Positions 24,046 through 36,860 are shown, counted from the stretch's first letter. The stretch is 64,000 nucleotides of DNA from Climacium dendroides (GCA_950106755.1 OX467087.1:23378047-23442046); one strand, 5' to 3'. Numbers and translations: made by a program. The notes: generated by a model not told the origin, from the letters alone.

Positions 24046-26104
24046 ATGGCGTCTTGCGTGATGTCGTCGTCGTCGGCAGTCGCTGCGGCTGGCAGCGTCG
24101 CTGCTGGCGCTCCCCGCAAAGCGCAAGCCAATGTGCTACTCTCTTCCCGCCGCGCCTCCACGATCTCCGGCGTGGCGCTTCCGCCCCTTGCGCGCTCGGC
24201 TGTCCGCACAGGTTTGGCCGACCTCCTGGTGATGTGCATGTGCTTGCGTGTGTGATCCGCGTGAAGGTTCTCTGTGTAGGTCTATTTGGAGTGCATTTGG
24301 AGTGCATTTGGAGTGCATTCGTCGCCTCTAGAGGTTTGGGCTTCTTGAATTTGAATAAGGTTGACAACCGTGTATTAGTTTAATGCAATTGCCTCGGACA
24401 GCTTATCTATGGAATTTTTTGTTTGCTACGTGTACAAGTGAAATGCGTTAGTCGAGTAGCGACTATCTGTTTCTACAAGAGAGTTCAGGAGGATGCTGAC
24501 CGGCATTTGACTTCTTGCACCTTGGCGATGCGGTCACTCTGGAGTCGCTATCATGCCAGTCTCGGGTTGAATTGTCTGAAAATATCCTTTCCAGGCTTTA
24601 AATTACTCTGAAGTAGCCTCTAGAACGATGAATTTTGGCGTTACTCGTTTCTTCTTTCCTGTGTCGATCGTGTCGCCGACATGCGGTGTATGTCTGGAAT
24701 TTGCGGGGGAATCAGTTGCTGATTGGATTTGTAAGGGAATCAATAATTTGTTTACTTACATGGTCTTAACTCTGATGAATAGCAGAAGCGAAGAGATCCT
24801 TGACAATTGTTGCCTCTAAAGCAACCCGTGAAACCTCCGTGAACGAGGCGGAAGCTTCCGTGAACGAGGCCGGCGCTGCAGCCTCCGCCGCAGCGGAAGA
24901 TTTCTTCAACAGCTTGAAAGCCGCGGTATATTATTGAACTTTCTGATTGTCGTATTTTTGTCGTCAAGCTTTATCAGTAGTGGGAAACAGAGTTTTCACA
25001 ATAGAAGCTTAGCCAACCGTGTTATGGTTTGAAACTTTACGACTTCATTAACCTTAGTCTTGTCTCTATACTTCCACTAGATATCTGCATTTGCATCGCA
25101 AAATCCATCGAGTGTAAACATGCAATCTTGTCTGGTTTTGGAATTCGTATATTTTCAGGTTCTAATCGAGTTTGATTTGCAGTGGGATAAGTCAGATGAC
25201 AAGCCCGCAATCGCTGGATTGGGATTTGCTGGACTGATTGGCATATGGGCAGCTTTCGGCCTTGTCGGTGTGAGTGTCGAAGTCCATGTCGCTTTTGTCC
25301 TGATTGACAGGGAGGAATCTAGTTGAAAACCGAATTCTAGAGGCTAATACGCCATACTCTTTCTCCTTAAGCGTCGTCAATTTGGTTGATGCTGGTCGAT
25401 TGGTCCTTTAGTGAGATGTGCGTGGCATCGCGTAATCTAAAGTATTGAGAAGATATAAAATCGGAGAGTTGAAGGATTATTTGTGTGCTAGATTATCACA
25501 CTAATGCAAGGTACTAAGCAAGAACGTCTGATCGATTTGTGACAGGCCATTGAGAAGCTTCCACTCATTCCGAATCTTTTTGAAATTGTCGGAATTCTGT
25601 TTACGGGGGTAAATATCAATCAAATTCTTCATTTGTTGCCCTTAATGTACCTGAGGTTTCTTGTCTGCGTCATAACACAACTTAGTAATTGTTGCTGAAG
25701 CGCATCCTCTAAGCTGGATTTGCGTGAATTTTAGATGTTGAAATGAATATGCTAAATCTAAGATTGAATGCTTTATGTGCAGTGGTTTGTTTACCGATAC
25801 CTGCTCTTCAAGCCCGACAGGTTAGTGGGGCCAGACTCACTTCTTTCTTCGATCAAATCCTATATGCAATTGTTTGCAAATTTAACCGTTATGGAGACCC
25901 GCTCTATAAGTACAATTTGCATGAGAACCGAACTTAATGTCTAGTTTGGAACTGTTTGCCTACTTATTTCCTGCGCATGAAAGTCTTTTAAGTCAGAATT
26001 TTTGGTGGACGATGTTGACTAAGTTTCTGGATGTCTCTGAATCTTGTAGGGAAGAACTCTTGAAGGTGGTTGATGATGCGAAGGCTAGGATCACTGGACA
26101 GTGA
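24046..26104 (+). CDS. CURT1: CURT1 thylakoid membrane curvature protein, 6 exons
   Basis: Exons 24046-24211, 24786-24925, 25183-25269, 25546-25608, 25783-25820 and 26050-26104 give about 182 residues in closed phase. The Ala/Ser/Arg-rich first ~75 residues (MASCVMSSSSAVAAAG...) are a chloroplast transit peptide. An acidic helix region (ETSVNEAEASVNEAG, an imperfect internal duplication) precedes WDKSDDKPAIAGLGFAG, the first membrane helix (about 110-131). The family signature follows: AIEKLPLIPNLFEIVG, then GWFVYRYLLFKPDREELL. CURT1 proteins oligomerise at grana margins and bend thylakoids through two membrane helices and amphipathic ends. The KPDRE motif and WDK start resemble the CURT1B subgroup more than CURT1A. 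Exon 3 has a second in-frame acceptor at 25159 that would add VLIEFDLQ. The neighbouring upstream gene is also plastid-targeted, but nothing shows functional coupling. Confidence 0.93.
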
Positions 26105-26384
26105 TGTCCTGTCAAGATTCATTGTATTATTGATTCTAGGGGATTGAGAAGAAGTGCAGTAAGAGGTAGACAACAGCGGCTGCTTTGAAGCACAAGCTGA
26201 AATCCAAAATGTGATTCTTCTGGATTTTCTTCTGGTAATCCTTTGTGTAAAGTTGATGGCTTTTAAGGAACTTGAGAGGCTAGAGGCACGTTTTGCACGC
26301 CCTGCTGAACTTGTACATGATGCACTTATTCCTTTTCTCGTATCCGGATGTTGTGCTGTCCTTGAAAACCGGTAGGTGTTACTG
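26105..26384 (+). other. CURT1 3' flank
   Basis: This holds the probable 3' UTR, of moderate GC content, before the AT-rich dispersed repeat begins. A TGTAAAG-rich stretch near 26245-26260 could serve polyadenylation, but no canonical AATAAA is seen. Confidence 0.4.
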
Positions 26385-26783
26385 GTCACCAGAAAAATAT
26401 GAGGATAAAGGGCATAACATATTAGTCCCATCATATTATTCCCAATCAATTCATGGCTTCTCAAAATCTATGTTATAATTTTTTTAAATGAATTTCTAAT
26501 GTGATTTTTTCTCCAAAATCTAGTGTATTTGAGGCTCATTTCTAAAACCCCTCAACACTATCGAAAGTCAAGATTGCAATGGACACCCTTGGACAAAATC
26601 TTGAATAGAAAAATCATAATCAATTATTTCCAAAATCAGATTTATGATGCTAAAACTAGACTTCAAAAGAAAATTATTCAAAAATATAAAATACTAAAAA
26701 TAGCAACTTGGTTAAGTTTTATTTAACTTCAAAGTATTGTTGATACAAAAATTTGGTGCATTGGACATTTAGGGGTTAAGATG
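26385..26783 (-). repeat. Dispersed repeat, TTAA-CCCTAAATG-ended family, inverted truncated copy
   Basis: The reverse complement aligns with 41246-41640. The end CTTAACCCCTAAATGTCC (read on the minus strand from about 26783) matches the left terminus of the family. The far half of the family consensus is missing, so this is a 3'-truncated copy lying directly behind CURT1. Confidence 0.65.
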
Positions 26784-28725
26784 GAACTACCCAATGCTAC
26801 CGTTTACTCAATATTGCCACCTACAAGTTCCTCCCATTTCCATCACTAACCCATCTATTACCACAATCTTATTCATCCTTCATCATGATGGCAATGCACT
26901 TGGAGAGTGGACACATCAGCCTATACTTCAACAATGGTTTGGTCATGCTTCAACAAGGGTCTACTCATAGTTTAACATTTCAGCTTTGAAAAATCACAAA
27001 AAATTAAATACTTGTTGGAATATCTTCATTCTTTTTGCAATTGACTTCTCTCAAACAATTCAATCTTTGAAAAATATGAGAGCTGACAAATAGCTTCTCC
27101 AAAGTACCGAGATAGCAAATCTGTGTAATAATGGATAGTTCTATCTTAATGTTCAAATGGACTCGTTGGTAAGCGCTTGCTGGTAGCATTCCTATAGTTG
27201 CATTGGGTATGGATATGGGATTTTTGTAGGCATAGAACTTTGTTGAGAGCATAAACTCAAGAAACTTTTGATGAGCAACTATCCATAAATTTTTGGATAT
27301 CCTATTCTAACTCTGACTTGAATTCAAATTTGCCAAATTCACCTTACATGACAAAATAATGAGAAAATGGCATATACCATCGGGGTGAAGAGTTTCTCAA
27401 AGTACATAACTTTTGTGCTTGTCAGTTGTGTCATAATTAATTTAAAATGGTAATGTTGAATATTTTGAAAGAAATTGAATGTCCTTGTTTGAAATAGAAT
27501 GGAAATACTGTATTTTTAGTGCTTTGAGTTTGCAAGAGATTTTGTGGTGTATTAAAATAAAAAAATAAATTATTTCAAAATTGTGATTTTTGAAACCTGC
27601 AAATAAAATAGTTGTTAAATTTTTGGTATGATTGATACATTATAAACTTTCCTAGAATTAAAGCATTATTATGGCCCTTAGACAATCCTAAGGTAGGAAG
27701 TTTTAAAAGCCCATAGGCTTTGAAATCATCCACCTCCTTCAATGTACACTATTTGTACACATTGCTTTTTCATAGCCTTCAGCAATGTACAAAATAATGT
27801 ACATTTTAAAGGTGGGCGATTTTAGAGCCCTATGCCATTTCAATTTCAAATTTTCATAACTAATTCTGCAAAGTTCCAAAAAAATATGAAATGACTTGGG
27901 TTAGATGCCAGTTCCACTTGTCTTTCAAGGAAAATTTGGAATATTTTTTTAGCACCTCCCCCAAATGAAGTTTCAGCTCTTGGATGGACAATTTATAGAC
28001 CTTTTATCATAATGTGACATATTCACTAGTATAGCATGTTTCATTACATATTAATTTATAAGCAAAGCAAATAATATATCTATATGATGATGGAGAATAG
28101 ACCTATAAGATTCCTTACAAAAGATGTTGGATAAACAATAAAAATTAGACATTTAGATGTGCTTAATTTTGATATTAAGTTCAATTTTGATTTTAATATC
28201 AAACCACTTTCTTTCTTGCAAACCTCTAATGTTCATAATATTCTTAATTGTGACCCTATATCCCTGCATTGGATCTTGAGAAGACAAGATATCTCTTCTA
28301 GGATACTTTGGAGAAGAACTTATTTTACAATGAAGAGACTTGCAAGCTTGGCTACCATGATTTGTCATGATTGTCTAAACTAGAAAAAAAACCTTGTCAT
28401 ATCAAGGAGGGCAAAGGGAGCATCATAACCTTAAATAGAAGTAGCTATCTTGAATTGCAGGCTTATATCTGTCTCCTGCCAAAACCTACGTACGTAGCCA
28501 TTTCTGTGGCTCAGGATGCTTGCCATGATGTAAGCCACACTATACCAACGGAATTTTTTTGCAGGGTTTCGTCACTATTTCATGGTCTATCATCATTGTT
28601 GGGCTACAGTGGTTTTCTCTCAAGCTAGATGTCACAGATGTTTTGCATTTGTCAAAGATGATGTTTTTCATTTGTCAGGAGTATTTGTCGTATATTTTTT
28701 CGATTAACTAGGAAGGCTTAAAAGC
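26784..28725. other. AT-rich spacer with a small foldback
   Basis: No gene recognised. Around 27695-27835 AATGTACA-type inverted motifs flank a short loop, and GCCCATAGGC / GGGCTCTA-like ends are weakly inverse. Open frames at 28159-28628 look like decayed coding sequence, but no motif is recognisable. Confidence 0.4.
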
Positions 28726-31096
28726 GTGGCTCTCAGAGATAGCACAAATTTAGATCCGATGTATAAAGCTCAAGTCTCAATTGCAGCAAAATATGCTCCA
28801 GTTATACAATGTGAGAAATTCATTTATGAACAAGTTTCACGCTCAATATTTTTCCAAAAGCGACAAGTAGGGGACAAAAATATTGATTTGTGGTTAGATA
28901 GATCTTTATACCCGCATAATCCTCGTATAGGAAAGCGACCAAAATTGAACTTTCTAAAAGATTTGGTAGAATTTGCAGGAGATGGTGAAAACAGTTTTTC
29001 GGGATATGTGCGTTCGTTCCAATCACAAAATTTGAAATGTACAGCCCATATTCTTGAAATATCACGTTTGAAAGAATGAGTTGTCAGTTTGCAATGTGAG
29101 ATTAGCATCCAAGAAGACAAATTATTTCTAATTCCTAATCTAGAAGAGAAAATTGCTAGTTTTATTGTTGAGAGGTGTTCATTTGAAGAACAATTAGTTC
29201 AATTGCAAAGAGAAATCAATGTAGAAAAACTAGCAAGAGAAGAAAATCAAGTGGCACATGGTATAGTAGAAGAGGAGTGTGTAAGAGAGAGCACTAGATT
29301 GGTTGGTCTTTACCATGTTCAACTATAGTCAGTATGTTCTGAGTTGATCAAAACTAAAGCATCATTGAGTTGCCTTACTATCAAATTAACTCACATGTAG
29401 AAAACACCGTTCGGCTATCAAAGTCAAATAAGAGAGCAAAGAGATCTATCTACTCTTTCACAAATTGGTGGACATGCTAAGGCACAAAGAAGACTTCTGA
29501 GAACCATTATTGGTCCACAAATAGCAAGAATCGTCCAAGAGCTCAACGAAGCTGAAGGGCACACAAGTCAACTGCATGGTGATGATGCATCACAACCAAA
29601 ATGGTCCTTTATTAGCCAACTTGTTGTCTAAGAAAGAGGTCAATACAATCTGAAAGAGAAATTTGTCCGATTGATAGTTTTCAAGTTCCAAAAGAGTCTC
29701 ATGAAGTACTAAAATGAGTATTTGATCAAACCAAAATTCTTGCTCTCATCATAGCACAAGAGAATGGCCAGCTTTTGCATGTACCTGACATTTGAGCATT
29801 CAAGGTTCAGTAGCATATTGTTGCTGGCATGAAGACTATTAAATGTCTTTACAGATTACAACACGGTTCAAATAGCAAGCATTCATGAATTTATTGCTTA
29901 CAAGAGAGATGCAAACCAGTGATTACTTCAACTGTTGGGCTTTTGGCTGCTCCCCCCAAAACTTCTCATTCATGGTCTGGAGAATTGTTTGCAAGTTGCA
30001 TTTATGCCAAGCCCATCATTGGTGCTTGAAGTTTAAGCCAATGGAAACACATTTTTCCGATTCCACTGAATCGTGTTCATATTTGCACTCTTCATGCTTT
30101 CAATAGAATTGTTGAAAAGATTCTCCACCTACAAAGATTCAAACTTAAGTGGGAAAGCTAATTCTGTTTCTAACAAGCCAAGCCTAAGTGGAGCCCATTG
30201 CAACAAGATTTTCAAACAGCGCAAGTTGGAAGGGGGTTCAGATAAAGTTTGAAAATATATAGTACATGCTTGCAAGAATTTCTTATCAGGAAGAGAGGCA
30301 AAGAGAGCTCAGCTTGAAATGTGGTTAGCTCTCGACAACCTGCAACAATACTTTATGAAGCTAACCTTGACCAATGAGTAGCGACACAACTTCAAGTCCA
30401 AAGTCAAGAACTGGGGGCGATTGTTCATCAAGTGCTTCAGTGAAATACACGTGACGCATTATATGGTACGTTTGCTTGCTGAAATTCTTATATGATTTGC
30501 ATACAATCTATAGTCTTCTAATTAATTTGTTGTTTTAGTACTTCACCACTTGCAAGGCTATCAATTAATTTGAACTCAATTATTAAAGTTCTTATTTGCA
30601 TTTGGTTACCAATCACATTGACAAGTTGATATTTTGGATTATGCAGCATGTCATCATGAAGCATGTAACGTGGTTTATTGATCAATATGGATCTCTCTCA
30701 ATTTGGTCTTGCCAAGGCATGGAGAATTCTCATCATCAAGCTAAAACAACATATCAAAGACACACACAATACAACAAATCAATCTTTGGAAAAAGTACTC
30801 TATTACACACATACGAACATTGGTACCAGATCATTCAACACAGGTTCCGTAATAAAGAAGCAACTTTGAATCTACTGCATACAAGTCCTATATGTGATAT
30901 TGAATTGATACTACAAGTTAGGCGGGCTTGTACCTCAAAATCAAGTATTGCTCAACATTGGGCCAAGTGGTGTATGACTTGCACCTATGTTGGTTCCCGA
31001 TGGATACCAAATAGCCAACCTAACACTGAAGGCAACACTAGAGCTAAAGTTGATGAAGCTCAAGCGACAAAGACAACCACTTTGGTTGAAGAATGA
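28726..31096 (+). pseudogene. Degenerate multi-domain gene, probably mobile-element derived
   Basis: Three coding-like blocks in the same orientation lie in order. First, 28726-29079 contains RDSTNLDPMYKAQVSIAAKY and LWLDRSLYPHN, followed by a Glu-rich coiled-coil stretch at 29089-29328. Second, a short block near 30060-30135 contains VHICTLHAFNRIVEKI. Third, 30596-31096 contains WFIDQYGSLSIWSCQGMEN and a Thr/Lys-rich end. Stops and frameshifts separate the blocks, while codon texture and motif spacing argue for one former protein of roughly 700 residues or more. I vaguely associate the QYGSLSIWSCQGME type of motif with repetitive proteins in seedless plants but cannot name the family. A CTAG-GGTTGG element begins 98 bp downstream of its stop. 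Confidence 0.5.
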
Positions 31097-31193
31097 ACAA
31101 CTGTCTCATGCATGTCATGATAATGTTACGGTTACATTTACTAGTAGTTCCAAATAAAATTGTTGATCTTTTTCTTAGATTTTTAGTTTCTAA

Positions 31194-32052
31194 CTAGCAG
31201 TTGGTGCTTGCTATGCTACGCATTCACCATTAGAATTTTATAAGAAATTTTATGTATTAGATAGAATACAAAGCAAGAATTTCAAAAAAAATTCAGATAA
31301 AAATTACTAAAATCTTCATATAATTTTTTAATAAATAAGCATATATTGAAATAAACAATAGAAATTTAATGAATGATGAATGAAATACATGCAATGATGA
31401 ATACCATAAAAGATACACATACATTAGAATGCATTAGAAATTTGACTCAATTGTTATAAATAATGGTAATCCAAATAGAAGAATTTAAAGGAAAAACTTG
31501 TAAATCTCAAAAGCTTCGTGAACAATTTAATTGTTGTGAAATCCAAAATTAGTTCAATCTAATAAATTTCTCAAATTATATGGTAGAAGCAATAGAAAAT
31601 TGAAATTAGAAGCTCAAAGCTCACAGAAGCACAAAATCATAGAAATGCAAAAGAAGTATAAAGCCAAAAAAAGAAATGGAATTGCTACCTTTATAATATC
31701 ACCATATTGATCCTCTTTAATATCACCTCAATTGCAACAATGTTATTTTTATAATATCACCTTTTGTAAAAAGTGATATTACAGAGGTGATTGTGAACTG
31801 CTACTCTATTTCGTAATATCACATTGTGTGTAAATATGATTTCTATTTATGCATGATTGAAAATATTTTTATAAAATAACTAAAATAATTATTTTAAAGA
31901 CTTATTGAAATCATTATCATGCATTCTATTCAAATATATCAAATTTTTACTAATATGTGATACAATGAATGCGTAGTATAGCAAGCACCAGCCCCTAGTA
32001 TTAGTGGTAGCATTTGTGATATTACAGAGGGACTTATGATTCTAGTAGTATG
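31194..32052 (+). mobile_element. CTAG-GGTTGG family, copy 2
   Basis: It starts CTAGCAGTTGGTGCTTGC and contains the inverse-type end GCAAGCACCAGCCCCTAG at 31981-31998. Homology to copy 1 continues to about 32052 (TAGTAGTATGAT). It lacks the CACTA foldback present in copy 1 and thus represents the empty site. No coding region. Confidence 0.75.
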
Positions 32053-33814
32053 ATTATGTGGATTTAGTATCAACTAATCTAAGTGAGATAGTTGTTGATC
32101 ATGCAAGCAACCGTGACTTAAGACCTAATCTCAACACCTCAAATTTCACGCTTCCTAACCATCTTGGCTTTCAATAGTCCCTATGGAGCCAACCCACAGT
32201 AGCCACGCTTAGAGGAAGTTTCAATTCTACAGCAACTGAATGTATTTTGAACAATTGTAAATTTCAATTCCTATGTAGGAAATTCTATGTAATTGGGGAT
32301 TTTTCTACATCTTCATTATCAATATGTGCATGTTAACTCAAGTTATTAGGCAATTTTAGTTCTAGTGTTTTTTGCTTTCATGCAGACAGGCATGAAGTTC
32401 TTTCGATATAACCTCCACCCTAACCATCCCGTGCATTCGTGCAAATTGTCAATCTGTAGATAGAGGTCGTCCATGCTATAACAATTGTACGGAATCAACT
32501 AATTTGCACACTATTCATAACATCACATAGACATTGAGACGACAACTAATCACAATTCATAACTTTATAACCAATTAGTTGATAATCACAATTCATGACT
32601 TGGTTACTAACTAAAGTTATATCGCAGTACAAGGTAAATAAATTTCCTGTTATACTCCCAAAAAACACTCTAGAGCATAACTAAGTGACTCTAAAAATCG
32701 AACCCGCGAGATCCTATGAAGTATTTAGCCTTATTAAGTGATTAAGCTAAATCAGTATCCAAATCCTACTTTTCGGTCCTATGTCTGAAACCGGAAAGCC
32801 TACAACACCAGGAAAGCTAAGAACCAGCTTACTTCTATCGTCCCAAGCCTACTAACTATCCGTTTTATAAATCACCACCACCCTAGGATTTTATCAATTC
32901 CGGTCCTGGGTACCTTTGTAAACCAATCCGTTTTGGACTGTCTACCCGTATCCTTACTTCTATCCGGTTTAGTTTTACCTCTATTTCACCATTAGAGGGG
33001 TTGCCGCTTGATTTTAAGAGTGGTAGGCCCACCACTCCTTCCATAATTTATAGTGGCTGAAGACCCACTACCCTACCTCCTAATCTTCTAACTACTCCGG
33101 ATCCGGTTTGGTCCTTCACAACAATCTAGATGGTAATCTGGATTACAGGTCATACAAAGACCCCCCCTCTCGTACGATCCTCTTATACTACAATGACCTT
33201 GGATGCTAGTTCCTATCCGTGCGAAGTTTGGTGGTTATAAGTATACCCGTCCATTCCAACATCTACTAAAGCTTTTCCGTTTATCAACTAGGGCAGTGAG
33301 ACCTCACAGGAGATCAGACACTCAACCGGATTTCCCACCCGGGAATTCTAGCACAACTAAGGAATCTCTTCCTATCCGCCTAGCTTAACAACGACTTTCT
33401 CACCCGGAATCCTAAACTCTAGACGTGCTGAGGAACTGAAGTTCACTCCCAATTCTTTGCTACCTATTCACATACACTTGGAATAAGACTGAAAACACCA
33501 AGGGAAGAAAAATCACTCCCAATTCTACTTATGCCCTCCTCTCTCTTTATTATACAACATTGCCACACACGGAAGAGACATACAACAAGGAAGTGATTAA
33601 AAACTCAAGAAGGTTACAAAAAAGGATTTTTTCTCCTAGTTCTCCTCTCAGGGACTGGTTTATATACAAAACCCTAAAGTACAAAAAGGCAAAAAGTGCC
33701 ACGGAATTCCGCCGCAATTCAGGCAAGACTTCCAGTCCTACCTATTACTTAGCTAGATCGAAACAAGATCCGGATCCGTGCTAAACCTCCCTAGTATATA
33801 CAATCCTAACTAGT
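32053..33814. other. CCGG-rich tract downstream of the broken minus-strand ORF
   Basis: From about 32690 to 36010 the sequence has many CCGGTT/CCGGAT words and less A/T than its surroundings, suggesting one inserted element about 3.3 kb long whose coding part lies at 33815-35506. Short direct repeats (AATCACAATTCAT, near 32548 and 32585) lie to the left. I could not find matching long terminal repeats. Confidence 0.4.
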
Positions 33815-35506
33815 TTACAAGTTTAATTCTAAAATGGGACTCTTCGGATCGGGTTCCATCTGCTCAAAGACCTTGCTCAAGTTCCGATTCAATTTTCTAT
33901 CCGTAGGTTTAGAGGCCGGTTCGCCTTGGCCGAAATCAGGCGTAGACTCCAAGTTGATCGGAGACTCAGGTGTATTGGCCGGTATTGGCGCTCATTTGGA
34001 CTTCTTGGACTTGGGAGTCCTATCCTTTCCTTCTTCTAGAATTAACTCATCCAGAAACGACTCCAGTAGAGAGAGATCCGAGAGCTGGATTCCCTTGGAG
34101 CATGTAGCCCCAGTCAGTTTCTGGCTACTCTCTTCAATCCGGTCCGTAGATATCTGTGCCTCCGTCATCACTGCCTTAACCTGCTCGGCATAATTTGTGA
34201 GAATTCTAACTATCCTCGAACCAGATAGTTTCTTCTCCTTCTGTACCTTCTCGTCAAACAACTTAGCCTTGGTGGCGGCCATCCCAGATACTTCTAAGGT
34301 GTCCTTCACCTGCTTAGCTATCTTCCAAGCCTCCTCCGCCATTTTCCGAGTGGCAGTCACATCCTCCTTCAAGGTGAAGATTTTTGCCTTCAAGGTATCC
34401 ACCTCCTTCTGCAACCGGATTATCTCCTCTTCTTGCTTCCGGGCCTCGACCGGATCGGTGATGCAGTCTGCCACCTTTTCCGGCAACGTGTTGTCTAGTA
34501 GTGCATCCACCAACTTTCTAATCGCGGCCAAGGTCCTATTCTTGATCTCCCAATCCGCTTGGACGCTACAGAGAATGACTATTAAGTTGTTGAATAGATC
34601 CCAGGGATTCATTTCCTCTTCAGAGACAATCTTCCTCTCTTCTGGTCTTCCTTCCAGAGCTGACTTGTTGTGACTTGGTGGCGTCCCTCACTTGTGGGGA
34701 GGCGTCGTCTTCTGTCGCTTGATTGGCGGCAACGTAGCTTCTTCCTCCTCCTCCTCAGTTTCCGGATTTGATTCGGGAACAAATTCTACCTCATTGTTAA
34801 TCCCAGACTCTTTGTATTTCAAGAAGACTTCCTGGGTCTTCCACTCTTTCTCTTCCGCGTTGGTGAGGAGTTGGTGGTTATGGTACAGGTGGAAGAGATA
34901 GGGACATAATAGAGTGGCCCTACTCTTTCCCGTTCTACCAATGAGCTGGGCTACCAGATGGAAAATAATTCAGGCCCAGTCAACTTTCCGGGTCCCACAC
35001 TGTAAGGCACCAAAAATAGTGTTGCCAAGGATGATCGTTACCCTTGTTGGCTTTTCCAGATGGAGGACCGGAATTAGAAATTGAAGAAAGTGGCGGTGGC
35101 GGTCGTCTATGCAATCCTCGATTGCATATCCGTCCTTCGGATTGAGAGCACCCTGGAATTTGCCTCGGATGAACTCATCTTTCTGGCCTGCCATTCCTAG
35201 ACCACCTACCCGAAAGTCCTACACTGCTCTTCATACGCTCTCAGTCAAGAAGGACGGATTCCCTCGCAAGGTATTGTCGAACTCATTGGACAACTTGCCC
35301 AAGAGTTCTTTCACCATCCGTTTGTCTCTGAATCCCTAGGTTTTTTTCATAAACTCTTGACAACCCATGGAAGTTAAATCTTCCATAAGTTGGGCCTTTT
35401 CCAGTTCTTTGGAGGGAATAACTGGAACTACTTTCCGGAGCTTCACCTCAACCAGAACAGAGTCAGCTGATCCTGCTCTCTTTCTATGCAACAACAGCAT
35501 GGACAT
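33815..35506 (-). pseudogene. Single-frame 563-codon ORF broken by six nonsense codons; element-derived
   Basis: One reading frame runs from ATG at 35506 to TAA at 33815-33817 with no frameshift. It is interrupted by TAG at 35336, TGA at 35231, TAG at 35219, TGA at 34970, TGA at 34688 and TGA at 33992 (low coordinates given). Order of features: an N-terminal charged segment; a globular block with NPKDGYAIEDCIDDRHRHF and FLIPVLHLEKPTRVTIILGN; an acidic run plus basic nuclear-signal-like PPIKRQKTTPPHK; then a long Glu/Lys coiled coil (EEIIRLQKEVDTLKAKIF). It resembles the plant-mobile-domain-like or accessory ORFs of plant retroelements, of the kind I recall from gymnosperm repeats. No polymerase, integrase or protease is visible. 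All six stops can derive from CGA or CAG by one C-to-T change. Confidence 0.6.
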
Positions 35507-36266
35507 AGATTGGTTCACTCCAAACCCTTTCCGGTTCTACCTTACTCTCTCCTAGCCGCACGTCTCGTTCCTCACTTCCTCTCTTCGATCTCAACTGAAA
35601 ATGAACCCTACAACACACGCTCTTGAGGTCTATATGTATACTCTTGTATTACTACCTTAATCTCACATATAAATCCTACATGGAAAAATAAGGCGCTAGA
35701 AACAAAAGAAAAACGCAAGGAGCGCCTAAGCCGCGAGAAAAAATGAAAAGAGGTGTGACTAGTAAGGCTAGTCCTTAAATAGTATCAGGATCCCGTACTG
35801 GCCATTATGACCTTTTCCGGTTCTGATGGCTTGACATCCGGTTTAACCCTAATCCAGTATTCCGGTTCCTAGACTAAATTTGGATGGGTTTCCGTTCCCA
35901 TCCAATTTAAAACTTTGGACTTGATTAGATCCGGTTCATCTACTGTTTCATTTTCCTTGTTTATTTTCCGTTTTCTTATGCCTCTTAATCGGATCGGTTC
36001 CTTTGCCACTGGTTTCCATTCCATTTTTTAAGTAAGCTAAAGAAAATTAAAAATTCACGTTGCGACAAGTTCCTAATCACTAGTTGATTCTTTCAACAAT
36101 CTTAATTTTCTATGGTGGTTGTATGTCTTTAGCCATTAGATTCTTCTCATTTTGTTTATTTACCTGTATGGATAGAATAGAATCGGTAAAACTGTTGTCG
36201 TGTTCATAACTTGCATCTTGTGAGACAAAAAGTATTCTAGTAAAGAAATAATGGTTGAAAGCATAC
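35507..36266 (-). promoter_or_regulatory. Upstream region of the broken minus-strand ORF
   Basis: Read on the minus strand, a TATACATATA word at about 35630-35640 lies some 125 bases before the ATG at 35506 and could have been its TATA box. The CCGG-rich composition ends near 36010. The remainder up to 36266 shows no gene. Confidence 0.3.
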
Positions 36267-36725
36267 CTTTTGAGCTACGCGGCCTGCTTCTATACTCCAA
36301 AGTGCAAAGTCTTTTGGTCCATCGGGGCCCAAGTCAAACAAAAGCTCAAAATGGATGTTAGTCAGGCACCAATTCTTAACAACCTCAATTTTACCTTCTT
36401 GTTGTCCAAATTCATATCAAATTTTCATCACTTCTATTTTACCAACTTGATCCATAGGTTTCCACTTTGATCTAGATACCCAACACTCTCGATTGAACTG
36501 GAAATTTGTGTATAGGGTCGACCTACCAATGTGAAATTTGAAAACTAGAGAACTTCTATCCACGATACACTTGATGACATCGTCTACCCACGTAATTTTA
36601 CTATCCCAACCATCATCCATGAGTGACGACATTAACTCACAAGTCAAGTCCTTGAATACAAACAAAATTGCAGTTTTGTGAATATTTGACGTCTTCCAAA
36701 CCAGATCAATGAAGACATTGTCATG
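36267..36725 (-). pseudogene. Exon-like 153-codon frame with one internal TGA, family unknown
   Basis: The frame is bounded by a good acceptor (TTTGCAG before CATGACAATG at 36725) and a good donor (CAAAAG, then GTATGC, below 36267). It is exactly 153 codons in phase 0 and contains a single TGA at 36417-36419. It reads HDNVFIDLVWKTSNIHKTAI at the start and FALWSIEAGRVAQK at the end. The balanced composition looks genuinely coding in this AT-rich context. No family recognised. It is transcribed away from the plus-strand broken frame that starts 215 bp away. Confidence 0.45.
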
Positions 36726-36860
36726 CTGCAAATGCAGGCACTATGTAAAAATATGTACATCTATATATTTTAGATAGATTTTGATATTTATAACGTAATA
36801 AAGAAGATGACGTCATTTGAGATGGCTTCAAGGTGACGCCTTATTTTTGCTGTTACAGGC

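Noticed and set aside
32690..36010. Complete LTR retrotransposon around the broken 563-codon frame
   Set aside because: No pair of long direct repeats, primer-binding site, polypurine tract or polymerase domain could be found.
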